A stretch of 64,000 nucleotides of DNA. Source: Streptomyces sp. TS71-3 (GTDB lineage: Bacteria; Actinomycetota; Actinomycetes; Streptomycetales; Streptomycetaceae). The position numbers and the translations under genes were made by a program. The notes below the pieces were generated by a model. That model was not told the DNA's origin. It saw only the letters and a list, made by a program, of their open reading frames with translations, and ran no database searches. Every line of letters begins with the position of its first letter. The stretch's first letter is position 1. This document shows, piece by piece, positions 35,564 to 43,264 of the stretch. The stretch lies in the NCBI RefSeq assembly GCF_018327685.1, contig NZ_BNEL01000001.1, forward strand, positions 806,001 through 870,000, read 5' to 3'.

Positions 35564-35758
35564 GAGCTCTGCCTCCTCGTATGGTGTCCCGCCCGCCCCA
35601 GGCGGGCGGGCTGTGGACGGGGGTGCCAATGCCGGTCCGGGGCGAACCGGTCCGGGTAAGAGCAGCAAACCCCTCGCCGAGACCGTGACGGAATGGTGAA
35701 CTTAGATCACTCAATGTTTCACTCACGTACTCAGCCGGCAGCCGGGGCAGGAACTTTG
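35564..35758. promoter_or_regulatory. Divergent promoter region between lasso operon and XRE/deformylase pair
   Basis: These 195 bp separate the precursor gene (leftward) from the XRE regulator (rightward). The stretch 35693-35730 is AT-richer (GGTGAACTTAGATCACTCAA, then TGTTTCACTCACGTAC). The divergent HTH protein may bind here, but no convincing palindrome was identified. Confidence 0.4.
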
Positions 35759-36730
35759 ATGGACACGCACCACGACGTCATCACCGTCGAGCAGGCCATC
35801 GAGAACTTCGCGGCGGAGGTCGCCTACTGGCGGGAGGTTCGCGGCCTGGCCAAGAACGCTCTGGCCGCTGCCATGGGCTACACCCCCTCTTACGTCAGCC
35901 ACATGGAGGCCGGGCGCGCCAAGCCCTCCGAGGACTTCGCGCGGCTCGCCGACGAGCAGTTGAACGCGGGCAATGCGATCTTCAAGCGCTGGCTGGACTA
36001 CGAGGCCGCCAAGACGCGCACGCGTCGTCCCGCCGCTTCGCCGCCCCCGCGCCGGGTCGAACAGCCGTACGCGACCGGCTCCGCGCTCGTCGTCGAGCAC
36101 GACGCTGCCCGCCTGGACTACGACGGGGCGATGTACCGGCTCGCCATGCGCCGTCTGCTGCGCAACACCGGCGCGGAGCCGGTGACCCGCTACCTGATCC
36201 GAATCTCCGTCGACCGTTACCCCGGCGAGCCGGAGCGGTCCAACGAGCACTACCGCGAGCACCCCTTGACGTGGGACGAGTTGGCCCTGACCGCGAGCTG
36301 CCGGGGCGAGGCGCTGACGTGGCAGACCAAACACGACCGGAACGCCTTCAAAGAGATCTGGCTCCTGTTCGAGAACGCGCACGGCCGCTTTCCCCTGTAC
36401 CCCGGGGAGTCGGTGTGGATCGAGTACGCCTATTCCGTGAGCGACTGCAAGTGGGGGCGGTGGTTCCAGCGTGCGGTGCGGCTGCCCACCGAGCACCTGG
36501 AGGTCACCCTCGCCTTCCCGGTTGCTCTGGATCCGATGGTGTGGGGCACCGAGCCCTCCATGACCGCCGAGCAAGTCCCGTTGCGGACCGCTCCGCACCG
36601 TCACGACGACGGGGCCACCCGTGTCTTCGTTTGGTCCACTTCCACTCCGGCCCTCCACGCCCGGTACCGTCTGGAATGGCGTTTTCGGGCGAGGCCCGAG
36701 CCCGAAATGAATCAGGGAGCGTTGCGGTGA
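35759..36730 (+). CDS. XRE-type helix-turn-helix regulator
   Basis: This is a 323-residue protein. ATG 35759 follows an AGGA; the frame is open 66 bp further upstream. The N-terminal HTH is clear: 'VAYWREVRGLAKNALAAAMGYTPSYVSHMEAGRAKPSEDFARLADEQL' (about residues 19-66). The C-terminal two thirds (about 95-320) is a single domain with 'SALVVEHDAARLDYDGAMYRLAMRRLLRNTGAEPVTRYLIRISVDRYPGEPERSNEHYR' and 'FPLYPGESVWIEYAYSVSD', which I do not recognise by name but which often accompanies a peptide deformylase gene, as here (GTGA overlap with the next gene). It may regulate the divergent lasso cluster. Confidence 0.75.
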   Translation: MDTHHDVITVEQAIENFAAEVAYWREVRGLAKNALAAAMGYTPSYVSHMEAGRAKPSEDFARLADEQLNAGNAIFKRWLDYEAAKTRTRRPAASPPPRRVEQPYATGSALVVEHDAARLDYDGAMYRLAMRRLLRNTGAEPVTRYLIRISVDRYPGEPERSNEHYREHPLTWDELALTASCRGEALTWQTKHDRNAFKEIWLLFENAHGRFPLYPGESVWIEYAYSVSDCKWGRWFQRAVRLPTEHLEVTLAFPVALDPMVWGTEPSMTAEQVPLRTAPHRHDDGATRVFVWSTSTPALHARYRLEWRFRARPEPEMNQGALR

Positions 36731-37299
36731 TCGAGGTGCGGCCCAGCCAGCGCATGCGTGATCTCGGAGTGGTCCAGCGCGGCGCCGGCATTCTCGCGGA
36801 GCCCGCGGGTGCCTTCCAACTGCCCGCCGACGAGGACGCCGCCGAACGCGTCGTCGTGCAGTTGGCCGACGCCATGGACCGCATCGCCCGTGCCCACGAC
36901 TTCAGCGGCAAGGGCATGGGCCTGGCGGCCCCGCAGATCGGCATCACCCGCGCCGCTGCCGCCGTACGCCCCGCCGCACCCGACGCTGAGCCGATCATCC
37001 TTCTCAACCCGCGGATCACCGCGGCCTCCGAGCAGATGGACGAGCAGTACGAGGGCTGCCTGTCCTTCTTCGACGTCCGCGGCTTGGTCCCCCGCCCACT
37101 GCGGATCACGGTGGAGACCACTGCGCTCGACGGCAGCACGGTCACCGCCGTGTACGAACGCGGGCTCGCCCGGCTCATCCACCACGAGATCGACCACCTC
37201 GACGGGCTCCTCTACACCGCCCGTATGCGGGCAGGTGTCGAGCCCATTCCGGTCGAGGAGTATCGCCAGACCGGCCGCGCGTGGGCGTACGAGAAGTAG
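36727..37299 (+). CDS. Peptide deformylase
   Basis: This 190-residue metallohydrolase removes N-formyl groups from nascent proteins. GTG 36727 overlaps the regulator's stop. All three family motifs are intact: 'GMGLAAPQIG' (GxGLAAxQ, about residues 63-72), 'YEGCLSFFD' (EGCLS, metal Cys, about 109) and 'HHEIDHLDG' (HExDH, metal and catalytic residues, about 152). The N-terminal 60 residues are longer than in housekeeping enzymes. The tight pairing with an XRE regulator beside a lasso cluster suggests an accessory copy rather than the housekeeping one. A role in the cluster is speculative. Confidence 0.88.
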   Translation: MIEVRPSQRMRDLGVVQRGAGILAEPAGAFQLPADEDAAERVVVQLADAMDRIARAHDFSGKGMGLAAPQIGITRAAAAVRPAAPDAEPIILLNPRITAASEQMDEQYEGCLSFFDVRGLVPRPLRITVETTALDGSTVTAVYERGLARLIHHEIDHLDGLLYTARMRAGVEPIPVEEYRQTGRAWAYEK

Positions 37300-37404
37300 G
37301 CGTCAGCCGCCGAACCGATCTCCGGGGCGGTGGACAAATCCGTGACGGGCCCGCCTCGGCCGCCTCCGGCTCCAGGTGCAGGAGTGTCCTTACACCGTGA
37401 GCAC

Positions 37405-37726
37405 ACCAGGCGCCGAGGAACCCAGCGGATGTTTTCTCCGGCTTCCACCACCGGGTCGGCAATGCTGTGTGACCAGCGCTGATACTCACTCAGCGGCTCG
37501 GAGATCACGCGGGCGCGGCGGACGGATCGTCCGGCCGCCACGTGGCCATGCAGAGTGTCACACCAGTCCTGAAGCCAGGCGAGGTCGTCGGGCTCACCTC
37601 TCTGCCACTTGGCCATGTGGGGTAGTTCTACGGCGGTGCCATATGAATCACGCTGCTCCAGGTGGATGGCCTCACGTCCGAAGCCGGTGAGCAGACCGCT
37701 GAACCGTCTTCGCTGATCGATCGCAT
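37405..37726 (-). pseudogene. Decayed DUF6879-family gene
   Basis: From 37703 down to about 37405 one frame reads as a DUF6879 N-terminal half: 'FSGLLTGFGREAIHLEQRDSYG', 'ELPHMAKWQRGEPDDLAWLQDW', 'GRSVRRARVISEPLSEYQRWS', 'AGENIRWVPRR'. The likely start (ATG 37726, 'MRSISEDG') is in another frame, and a one-base deletion near 37704 would explain this. After 'WVPRRLV' the family's C-terminal half ('LPGNDFYLFD...') is missing and the frame runs into the 3' end of the deformylase. Two lesions make a functional product unlikely. Confidence 0.7.
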
Positions 37727-37737
37727 TGCCATCCCTG

Positions 37738-37905
37738 CTAGAAAAATTGGAGCATCCGTTCCGGGATCTCCATTGCTGTCTCGCCTTCAGGGATGTCCAT
37801 TTCGGCCAGCGCGTCCGCGTCGTCGATCACCCACCCCTGCACCACCCATGTGCCCCGATATGTGCGGTAGACCTCGGAGAGCCTGTTGGATTCGATTCCG
37901 GATCC
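37738..37905 (-). pseudogene. Remnant of a small conserved ORF upstream of DUF6879
   Basis: The frame ending at TAG 37740 reads 'VYRTYRGTWVVQGWVIDDAD', then 'ALAEMDIPEGETAMEIPERM', a sequence type I associate with short Streptomyces proteins encoded beside DUF6879 genes. No ATG, GTG or TTG lies between the upstream in-frame stop and the conserved part, so the start seems lost. Too short to be certain, and initiation at an unusual codon is possible. Confidence 0.45.
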
Positions 37906-37926
37906 TTACCGACCAGGGTTGGGCGC

Positions 37927-38307
37927 CTACTTCGGGGCGGGCCACGTCGGGGCTGCCGCCCGGTCGGCCAGCTCCGGGAAAGCCGGCTCCCAGACGGCGA
38001 CGATGTGCCTGCTGATCAAGGTGCGCAGCACGGGCCACTGAGCCAGCAGCAGATGCTTGTTCAGCAGAGTGGTGAGGTCGTCGCGCTGACCTTCGGCGAG
38101 GACGGTCCGGTACATGCTCATCCGCAGCTTCGGCCGATCGAGGTCGTAGGTGCGCAGGCCTGACCAGGCCACATGTAGCGGCAACGGTACCGGTCCGCTC
38201 ACCGGGCCGATCAGTTCGTCGAGGCTGGCGGGCAGGCGACGGGCGTAGCAGGCGCGCCGCACCTCGGCGGCTGTCATCGTCGGTTCGGGCTGGTTCTGTG
38301 GAGCCAT
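37927..38307 (-). CDS. Hypothetical protein of the DUF6879/DUF397 accessory patch
   Basis: This is a 126-residue soluble protein. ATG 38307 is used; ATG 38277 ('MTAAEVRRACYARRLPASLDEL') is an alternative. The conserved-looking body reads 'IGPVSGPVPLPLHVAWSGLRTYDL' and 'KLRMSMYRTVLAEGQRDDLTTLLN', then 'HLLLAQWPVLRTLISRHIVAVWEPAFPEL'. I do not recognise a named domain. It appears to head a leftward operon with the small ORF and DUF6879 remnants. Confidence 0.6.
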   Translation of the reverse strand: MAPQNQPEPTMTAAEVRRACYARRLPASLDELIGPVSGPVPLPLHVAWSGLRTYDLDRPKLRMSMYRTVLAEGQRDDLTTLLNKHLLLAQWPVLRTLISRHIVAVWEPAFPELADRAAAPTWPAPK

Positions 38308-38314
38308 GCGGCAA

Positions 38315-38623
38315 TTATCCCGCCGACCGTTCGCCGCACTGCCCGTTCTTGACAGCCGCGACGAAGGTGGTCCAGCCGGTGGCCGGGAAGACCACGGCGG
38401 GGCCTGTGGGGTTCTTGCTGTCGCGGACGGGGACGAGGTCGGGTATGAGGTCGTGGACCTCGACGCAGCTTCCGTTGTCTCCGCCGCTGTACGACGACTT
38501 GCGCCACGCGGTGAGGGTGGACGCGTCGGTGATTTCGAGGCAGTCCCCGTTGTCCGGTCCGCTGTAGCTGGACTTGCGCCAACCTGTGAGAACCGATGCG
38601 TCAGGGATGTGCAGGCCGTCCAT
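38315..38623 (-). CDS. DUF397 protein with two copies of the domain
   Basis: This 102-residue protein contains two consecutive DUF397 units: 'LTGWRKSSYSGPDNGDCLEITD' and 'LTAWRKSSYSGGDNGSCVEVHD', followed by 'VPVRDSKNPTGPAVVFPATGWTTFVAAVK'. Most DUF397 proteins have one 'WRKSSYSG' motif, so this is an internal duplication of about 19 residues. It overlaps the 3' end of the XRE-DUF5753 regulator by 23 bp, the usual Streptomyces pairing in which DUF397 proteins work with the regulator, in a toxin-antitoxin-like or signalling manner. Confidence 0.85.
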   Translation of the reverse strand: MDGLHIPDASVLTGWRKSSYSGPDNGDCLEITDASTLTAWRKSSYSGGDNGSCVEVHDLIPDLVPVRDSKNPTGPAVVFPATGWTTFVAAVKNGQCGERSAG

Positions 38624-39437
38624 GGCTGTACTCCTCCGCCACTTTGCCGAGCAGGTCTTGGGATGCGTCGGGAGATAGCGCCGACGCACGGGCAAGATCG
38701 TAAGCGTCCTTGCACTTCTGGACCATCGCCGGATCGTCGATCAGGTTCCCTGTGTACAGGCCCTCCACGTAAGCGAGGTCAGGGCTGTCGTCGAAGCGCA
38801 TCAGACTGAGCATGCTGTTCATGCAGGCGTGTGCACCCGAGGAACGGGGGACCACCTGAACCAGGATTCTCCCTCCGTGGGCCAGAGCCAAGATGTGTTG
38901 CAACTGCTCAGCCATGGCTTTTGGACCGCCGACCTCGGTTCGGATCACGTTCTCGTTCAGTACGAACCACATCGTGGGAGACAAAGGGTCCTTGAGGATT
39001 TCGGCACGGCGCACTCGGTTGACAACGAGCTTGTCAATCTCGCTCGGAATCGGATTCGGCTGGGACGTCCGATAGACCTCACGTGCATACGCGGGAGTTT
39101 GCAGAATGCCCGGCACCAGTGACACCGCGTACTCGCTGATCGCAATCGCCGTCTGCTCCGCCTCCAGCGCCGCCACGAAGTGGTCAGCCACTTCCACCAC
39201 GTCAAGCGAGTCCAGGTAACGCTCGAAGAACCCCCCGGTGTTCAGCACCCTGTCCAGCCGCCGTGCGTCCTCCAGCTGCGGTTTTCGGCGGCCCGCCTCG
39301 ATGTGGGCGATCATCGACGGCGAGAGGACGACCAGTTCCCCGAGTGCGACCTGCGTCAGGCCCGCTGCCTCCCGCCGGAGGCGGAGTTCTTCCCCGTACC
39401 GCTGCCGCGGCGACTTCTTTGCCTGCTGACCAGCCAA
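38601..39437 (-). CDS. XRE-family regulator with DUF5753 domain
   Basis: This is a 278-residue protein with an N-terminal HTH ('RYGEELRLRREAAGLTQVALGELVVLSPSMIAHIEAGRRKPQLEDARRLD', about residues 13-62) and a DUF5753 C-domain ('EYAVSLVPGILQTPAYAREVYRTSQP', 'MWFVLNENVIRTEVGGPKAMAEQLQHIL', 'ILVQVVPRSSGAHACMNSMLSLMRF'). The start is TTG 39437 behind GGGGGAAGG. This regulator/DUF397 gene pair is abundant in Streptomyces and linked to development and antibiotic control. The gene is lower in GC than the chromosomal average. Confidence 0.88.
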   Translation of the reverse strand: MAGQQAKKSPRQRYGEELRLRREAAGLTQVALGELVVLSPSMIAHIEAGRRKPQLEDARRLDRVLNTGGFFERYLDSLDVVEVADHFVAALEAEQTAIAISEYAVSLVPGILQTPAYAREVYRTSQPNPIPSEIDKLVVNRVRRAEILKDPLSPTMWFVLNENVIRTEVGGPKAMAEQLQHILALAHGGRILVQVVPRSSGAHACMNSMLSLMRFDDSPDLAYVEGLYTGNLIDDPAMVQKCKDAYDLARASALSPDASQDLLGKVAEEYSHGRPAHP

Positions 39438-39569
39438 TTGCCTTCCCCCTCTTGACAGCTCCCATGGAGAGCCGACGGTGCTTCACAGGCTACGGCCCGG
39501 AGCGTGAGCATCGCAGCACGGACGGTGATAACCGGTCAGAAGTGACGGAAGACGGAAGGCGGTACTGCG

Positions 39570-39944
39570 ATGACGCAGCAGCAGGTAGTGAGGAACCCGA
39601 TCGAGGACGCGGACGCCGTCTGCGACGAACTGCTCGCTGCCCTCAAAGCCGCAGGCATCACCCTCCCCTCCCTCGGCGTCGACCCCCTCTCGCTCGCCCC
39701 CGGCCACGAACCACGCCCCCTCATCGAGCTGGGGCGGTGCAACCTCGCCACCGCCAGGAAGCTCATCGCCGTGCTGCTGAGCGCGGACTGCGTACCGGCC
39801 GCGCCCCTCACCCTCGACGAGCTGGCGCGCCGTACCGAGGTGCTGGCCGACGAGATCCGGGCCCACCAGGTCCGCCTGCGCGGCGGTGCCCGCCCCGTAC
39901 CGGAGGACGCGCCCCGTACGGGGCCTACGCCCCCTCGGAGTTGA
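39570..39944 (+). CDS. Hypothetical protein
   Basis: This is a 124-residue soluble protein starting at ATG 39570 after GGAAGGCGG. Two amphipathic helical stretches are visible ('AVCDELLAALKAAGITLPSL' and 'LGRCNLATARKLIAVLLSADCV') plus 'LARRTEVLADEIRAHQVRLRGG'. No named domain is recognised. Its 3' end overlaps the convergent FtsX gene by 20 bp. It marks the right border of the accessory patch. Confidence 0.6.
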   Translation: MTQQQVVRNPIEDADAVCDELLAALKAAGITLPSLGVDPLSLAPGHEPRPLIELGRCNLATARKLIAVLLSADCVPAAPLTLDELARRTEVLADEIRAHQVRLRGGARPVPEDAPRTGPTPPRS

Positions 39945-41715
39945 GGATCCGTGCCACCGGCAGGCGCGCCGCCGTGCGTGCCGGGACCGCCGTGAGTACC
40001 GCGACCGCGAGCACCGCACCCAGGGCGCCGGCGCACAGCCATGAGGCCGAGGGCACGGTCATCTCGCCGGGGGTGAAGAGCCAGAGCAGCCCGAGGCCGA
40101 GGGGGATGCCGGCGAAGGCGCCCGGCAGCGCGGGCAGGAGCTGGGCGAGGGACAGGCCCGTGGTGACCTGGCCCGGCGTGGCGCCCAGGGTGCGCGCGAT
40201 GGCCAGGGAGTACCGCGCCTCCGATGCCGTGGTCCACGTGATGACGATGATGTTGACGGTGGCGAGGACGGCGAACGCGCAGGCGACCGCGAGGTACAGG
40301 TGCCAGTCCTGGTCGTCGCGCAGGTTGCGCAGGGTCGTACCGCCCAGGTCGTAGCCCCGTCTGGGCTGGACGGAGAAGGACAGCAGCGCGGTGATCATGA
40401 TGGTGGTGACCGCGATGCCGGCGGCGTGCAGGACCGCGTGGCCCGGGCGGCGGGCCGTCAGCCGCAGTCCGAGCAGGAGTGAGGTCGGGATGCGGACGGG
40501 CAGCGCGGTCAGGCCCGTGCGGAGCTGGGGTGGGCGGGGGGTGTCCGCCAGGGCGGGAACGGTGGCGGTGCGGGCGGCGCGGAGGGTCGGGGCCAGCACG
40601 GTGAGGGCGGTCACGCCGAGGGCGAGCACGGCCACGGACGTGACGGTGCCGGTGGTCGGCGGCGTGGGGCCGCCCAGCAGGGAGGCGCTGGGGTTGGCCA
40701 CGGTGGGGACGAGCAGGGCCGCGGCGGTCAGTCCGAGCGCGCCGGCGAGCAGGGCGAGGGCCAGGTAGGGGACGAGCAGGACGGTGGCGACCACGCCGGG
40801 CGTGGCGCCGACGGCCTTGAGCAGCCCCACCCGGCGCGTCTGCTGCGCCGCGCGTGTCGCGGCCAGGCCCGCCAGTCCCGCCATGGCCAGGATGCCGAGC
40901 AGCCAGCCGCCTATGACCAGAATCGGCTGGGCATTGCTGAGCAGCACGTCGTCCTGGGAGGCGATGAACTGCCAACCGCTGAACATGGCCTGCAAGCCGC
41001 TTCCCCCGAAGGAGTCGCCCGGCCTCCTGAAGGAGTCGCTGAACGCCTTGGTGGCGGCCGGGTCCTTCAGCCTCAGGTTGAGCGCGTAGGTCAGCGGCGC
41101 CTCGGGCGTGGCGAGGGCCCTGGTGTCCTTCTCGGTGAGCCAGGCCAGGCCCATCGCGTCGCTCGGGCCGCCGCCCAGATCGGACAGCCTGCTGGTCCAG
41201 GGGTAGACCGGGGAGGCCGCGGTGACGGCGACACCGGCGACCGGGTAGGTCCGGCCGGCGAGGGTGACGCGGTCGCCGGCGCGGATGCCGAGCGCGGTGG
41301 CCAGGCCCCGTTCGACGACGACGGTGCCCGGGTGCAGCCAACTGCCCGAGGTCACCCGGGGGCGGTCCAGCGGGCCCGGGTCCGTGCCGCGGCCCTCGAC
41401 CGTCATGTCCACCGTGGAGCCGCCCGCCGTCAGCTTCGTCCGCAGGACGGGGTGCGGACTGTCGTGGCTCAGCACGCGGGTGCTCCGGGCCACCTGTGCC
41501 AGGCCGTCGGGCGACCCCGACACGGCCACCACGTCCGGTCCGGCCGTCGCCTGCCTGGTCTTCTGGTAGAGCGTGCCGGTCGCCCCGAGCAGGGTCACGC
41601 CCATCGCCAGCGCGGTCGCGGCCGCCGTGATGGCGAGCAGGAACATCCCGGCCTGGCCGGGACGGCGGCGCAGGTCCTTCAGGACCAGGCGGGAGACGAG
41701 GAGGATGCGGCCCAC
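39925..41715 (-). CDS. FtsX-like ABC permease
   Basis: This is a 596-residue membrane protein. GTG 41715 starts four bases after the ATPase stop. Segment order: TM1 after 'RPGQAGMFLLAITAAATALAMG', a large extracytoplasmic domain (about residues 55-265), then three TM helices ('LLGILAMAGLAGLAATRAAQQTRRVGLLKAVGATPGVVATVLL') in an FtsX core. A second TM group in the C-terminal half includes 'ARTLGATPGQVTTGLSLAQLLPALPGAFAGIPLGLG' and the end 'VAVLTAVPARTAARLPVARIL'. It thus looks like two FtsX modules. Works with the adjacent MacB-type ATPase, probably in export of peptides or lipophilic compounds; the substrate is unknown. Confidence 0.85.
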   Translation of the reverse strand: MGRILLVSRLVLKDLRRRPGQAGMFLLAITAAATALAMGVTLLGATGTLYQKTRQATAGPDVVAVSGSPDGLAQVARSTRVLSHDSPHPVLRTKLTAGGSTVDMTVEGRGTDPGPLDRPRVTSGSWLHPGTVVVERGLATALGIRAGDRVTLAGRTYPVAGVAVTAASPVYPWTSRLSDLGGGPSDAMGLAWLTEKDTRALATPEAPLTYALNLRLKDPAATKAFSDSFRRPGDSFGGSGLQAMFSGWQFIASQDDVLLSNAQPILVIGGWLLGILAMAGLAGLAATRAAQQTRRVGLLKAVGATPGVVATVLLVPYLALALLAGALGLTAAALLVPTVANPSASLLGGPTPPTTGTVTSVAVLALGVTALTVLAPTLRAARTATVPALADTPRPPQLRTGLTALPVRIPTSLLLGLRLTARRPGHAVLHAAGIAVTTIMITALLSFSVQPRRGYDLGGTTLRNLRDDQDWHLYLAVACAFAVLATVNIIVITWTTASEARYSLAIARTLGATPGQVTTGLSLAQLLPALPGAFAGIPLGLGLLWLFTPGEMTVPSASWLCAGALGAVLAVAVLTAVPARTAARLPVARILNSEGA

Positions 41716-41719
41716 GGTC

Positions 41720-42544
41720 TCAGCCCTCCAGCCCGATCAGGCCGCCGAGCCCGCCGAAGCCGCCGAGCCCCAGGTGCCCGGTCCCGCCGCGGCCGGGGTG
41801 CCCGGTCGGCTCGTCGGCCATCCTGGCGTCGTCGTCCATGCGCACGTCGTCGACGAACATCCCGTCGCGCATCGAGATCAGCCGGTCCGCCGTCGCGGCC
41901 ACCGTCTCGTCATGCGTGACGATCACCAGCGTCTGCCCGGCGCGGCGCAGGTCCTCGAAGAGCCTGAGCACGTCCAGCGTGGCGGCGCTGTCCAGGTTCC
42001 CCGTCGGCTCGTCGGCCAGTACCACCTGCGGTTCGTTCGCCAAAGCCCGTGCGACGGCGACCCGCTGGCGCTGCCCGCCGGACAGCTCCGACGGCAGGTA
42101 CCCCGTCCGGTCGTCGAGCCCGACCCGCTCCAGCAGCGCGCGTGCGCGCCGCCTGGCCGTGCACGGCGTGCATCCGGCCAGCAGCGCCGGGAGTTCGACG
42201 TTCTCCGCCGCGGTCAGCTCCTCCATCAGGTGGAACGCCTGGAAGACGAATCCCACGGCGTCGCGGCGCAGCCGGGCCAGCGCCCGTTCGCTCATCGTGT
42301 CGGTGCGCCGCCCGGCGAGCCACAGCTCCCCGGCGGTGGGCCGCTCAAGGCCGCCGAGCAGGTGCAGCAGGGTGGACTTCCCGCAGCCGCTCGGCCCCAT
42401 CACTGCCAGCATCTGGCCCGCCGGCACGTCCAGGTCGACGCCGTCGACCGCGCGCACCAGCGCCGGTTCCTCGCCGTGCTCCCTGGACAGGCCCCGGGCC
42501 CGTATCACTGCCCGTATCACGCCGGTGTCGCCGAACGCGTTCAT
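41720..42544 (-). CDS. MacB/LolD-type ABC transporter ATP-binding protein
   Basis: This 274-residue ATPase has Walker A 'GPSGCGKSTLLHLLGGL' (about residues 45-61), 'VGFVFQAFHLMEELTAAENV' (Q-loop), signature 'LSGGQRQRVAVARALA' (about 151), Walker B 'VVLADEPTGNLDS' (about 172) and 'VIVTHDETVAATADRLI'. The C-terminal 40 residues are Gly-rich ('GGFGGLGGLIGLEG') and probably disordered. ATG 42544 overlaps the PadR stop (ATGA). Partner of the FtsX permease. The unit is PadR-ATPase-permease, a common drug- or peptide-exporter layout. Confidence 0.9.
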   Translation of the reverse strand: MNAFGDTGVIRAVIRARGLSREHGEEPALVRAVDGVDLDVPAGQMLAVMGPSGCGKSTLLHLLGGLERPTAGELWLAGRRTDTMSERALARLRRDAVGFVFQAFHLMEELTAAENVELPALLAGCTPCTARRRARALLERVGLDDRTGYLPSELSGGQRQRVAVARALANEPQVVLADEPTGNLDSAATLDVLRLFEDLRRAGQTLVIVTHDETVAATADRLISMRDGMFVDDVRMDDDARMADEPTGHPGRGGTGHLGLGGFGGLGGLIGLEG

Positions 42545-43122
42545 GAGCCGTCCGCCCCCTTCGCATCCCCCGTACGCGCGGACCACTTCCGCTCGCACGC
42601 CTCCAGCCAGCGCAGGTCTGCCTGGAGCCGGAGCGTGATGCCCTCCAGCAGCAGACCGGCGTTCGAACCGTCCGGCTCGGCCATCGCCGCCCGCCGCGCA
42701 TCCCGCAGCCTGCGCATCAGCTCGCGCCGCTGCGCGGCCACCAGCTCCACCGGATCGGCCGACCCGGACGCCGCGGCGGCCGACAGCTTGAGGTGGAACT
42801 CCGCGAGGTCCGGCTTCGGCCAGCGCACGTCGGCCAGCCACTCGGCCACCCGCTGCTGCCCGGCGGACGTCAGCGCGTACACCTTGCGATCGGGCCGGTC
42901 CGGCAGGCCGTCGGTGCGCTCGCACGTCACCAGGCCCGCCTTCTCCAGACGGGCCAGGGTCACGTAGACCTGCCCCGGGTTCATCCCCTCCCCGAGCGGG
43001 CCGAGTTCGGCACGCAGCCGCGCGCGCAGGTCATAGCCGTGCGCCGGCTCCTTGCCGAGCATCGCGAGCACCACGTCCTGCACGGCCACCCCTTCCATGG
43101 GCTCGTCCGCGGGCTTGCCCAT
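42541..43122 (-). CDS. PadR-family transcriptional regulator
   Basis: This is a 193-residue regulator. The winged helix is at about residues 12-85: 'VAVQDVVLAMLGKEPAHGYDLRARLRAELGP', 'GQVYVTLARLEKAGLVTCERTDGLPDRPDRKVYALTSAGQQRVAEWL'. The PadR C-terminal helical dimerisation region follows. ATG 43122 lies within a 21-bp palindrome (43120-43140), so binding would cover its own start. It is co-transcribed with the ABC exporter and most likely represses it. Confidence 0.92.
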   Translation of the reverse strand: MGKPADEPMEGVAVQDVVLAMLGKEPAHGYDLRARLRAELGPLGEGMNPGQVYVTLARLEKAGLVTCERTDGLPDRPDRKVYALTSAGQQRVAEWLADVRWPKPDLAEFHLKLSAAAASGSADPVELVAAQRRELMRRLRDARRAAMAEPDGSNAGLLLEGITLRLQADLRWLEACERKWSARTGDAKGADGS

Positions 43123-43140
43123 AGATAGCGGTTATCTATG
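43120..43140. promoter_or_regulatory. PadR operator palindrome overlapping the padR start codon
   Basis: CATAGATA (43120-43127) and TATCTATG (43133-43140) are perfect 8-bp arms around five bases. On the minus strand the inner end of one arm supplies the ATG start of the PadR gene, and a TAGATA in the other arm could serve as a -10 element for a nearly leaderless transcript. Position and symmetry point to autoregulation. Confidence 0.72.
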
Positions 43141-43264
43141 GCGGACGTCAACGTGGAGCAGGGCGGAGTGGGTTCAGGGAGCGGACGCCGTCCGCTTCAG
43201 GAAGTGAGGGCAGCCCCTCAGAAGGCGTGCGCGGCCCCGTTCAGGAAATGCGTACTGCCCCCGC

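Noticed and set aside
42661..42680. GTTCGAA-like T-loop match suggesting a tRNA
   Set aside because: It lies inside the PadR coding sequence and no cloverleaf can be drawn around it.
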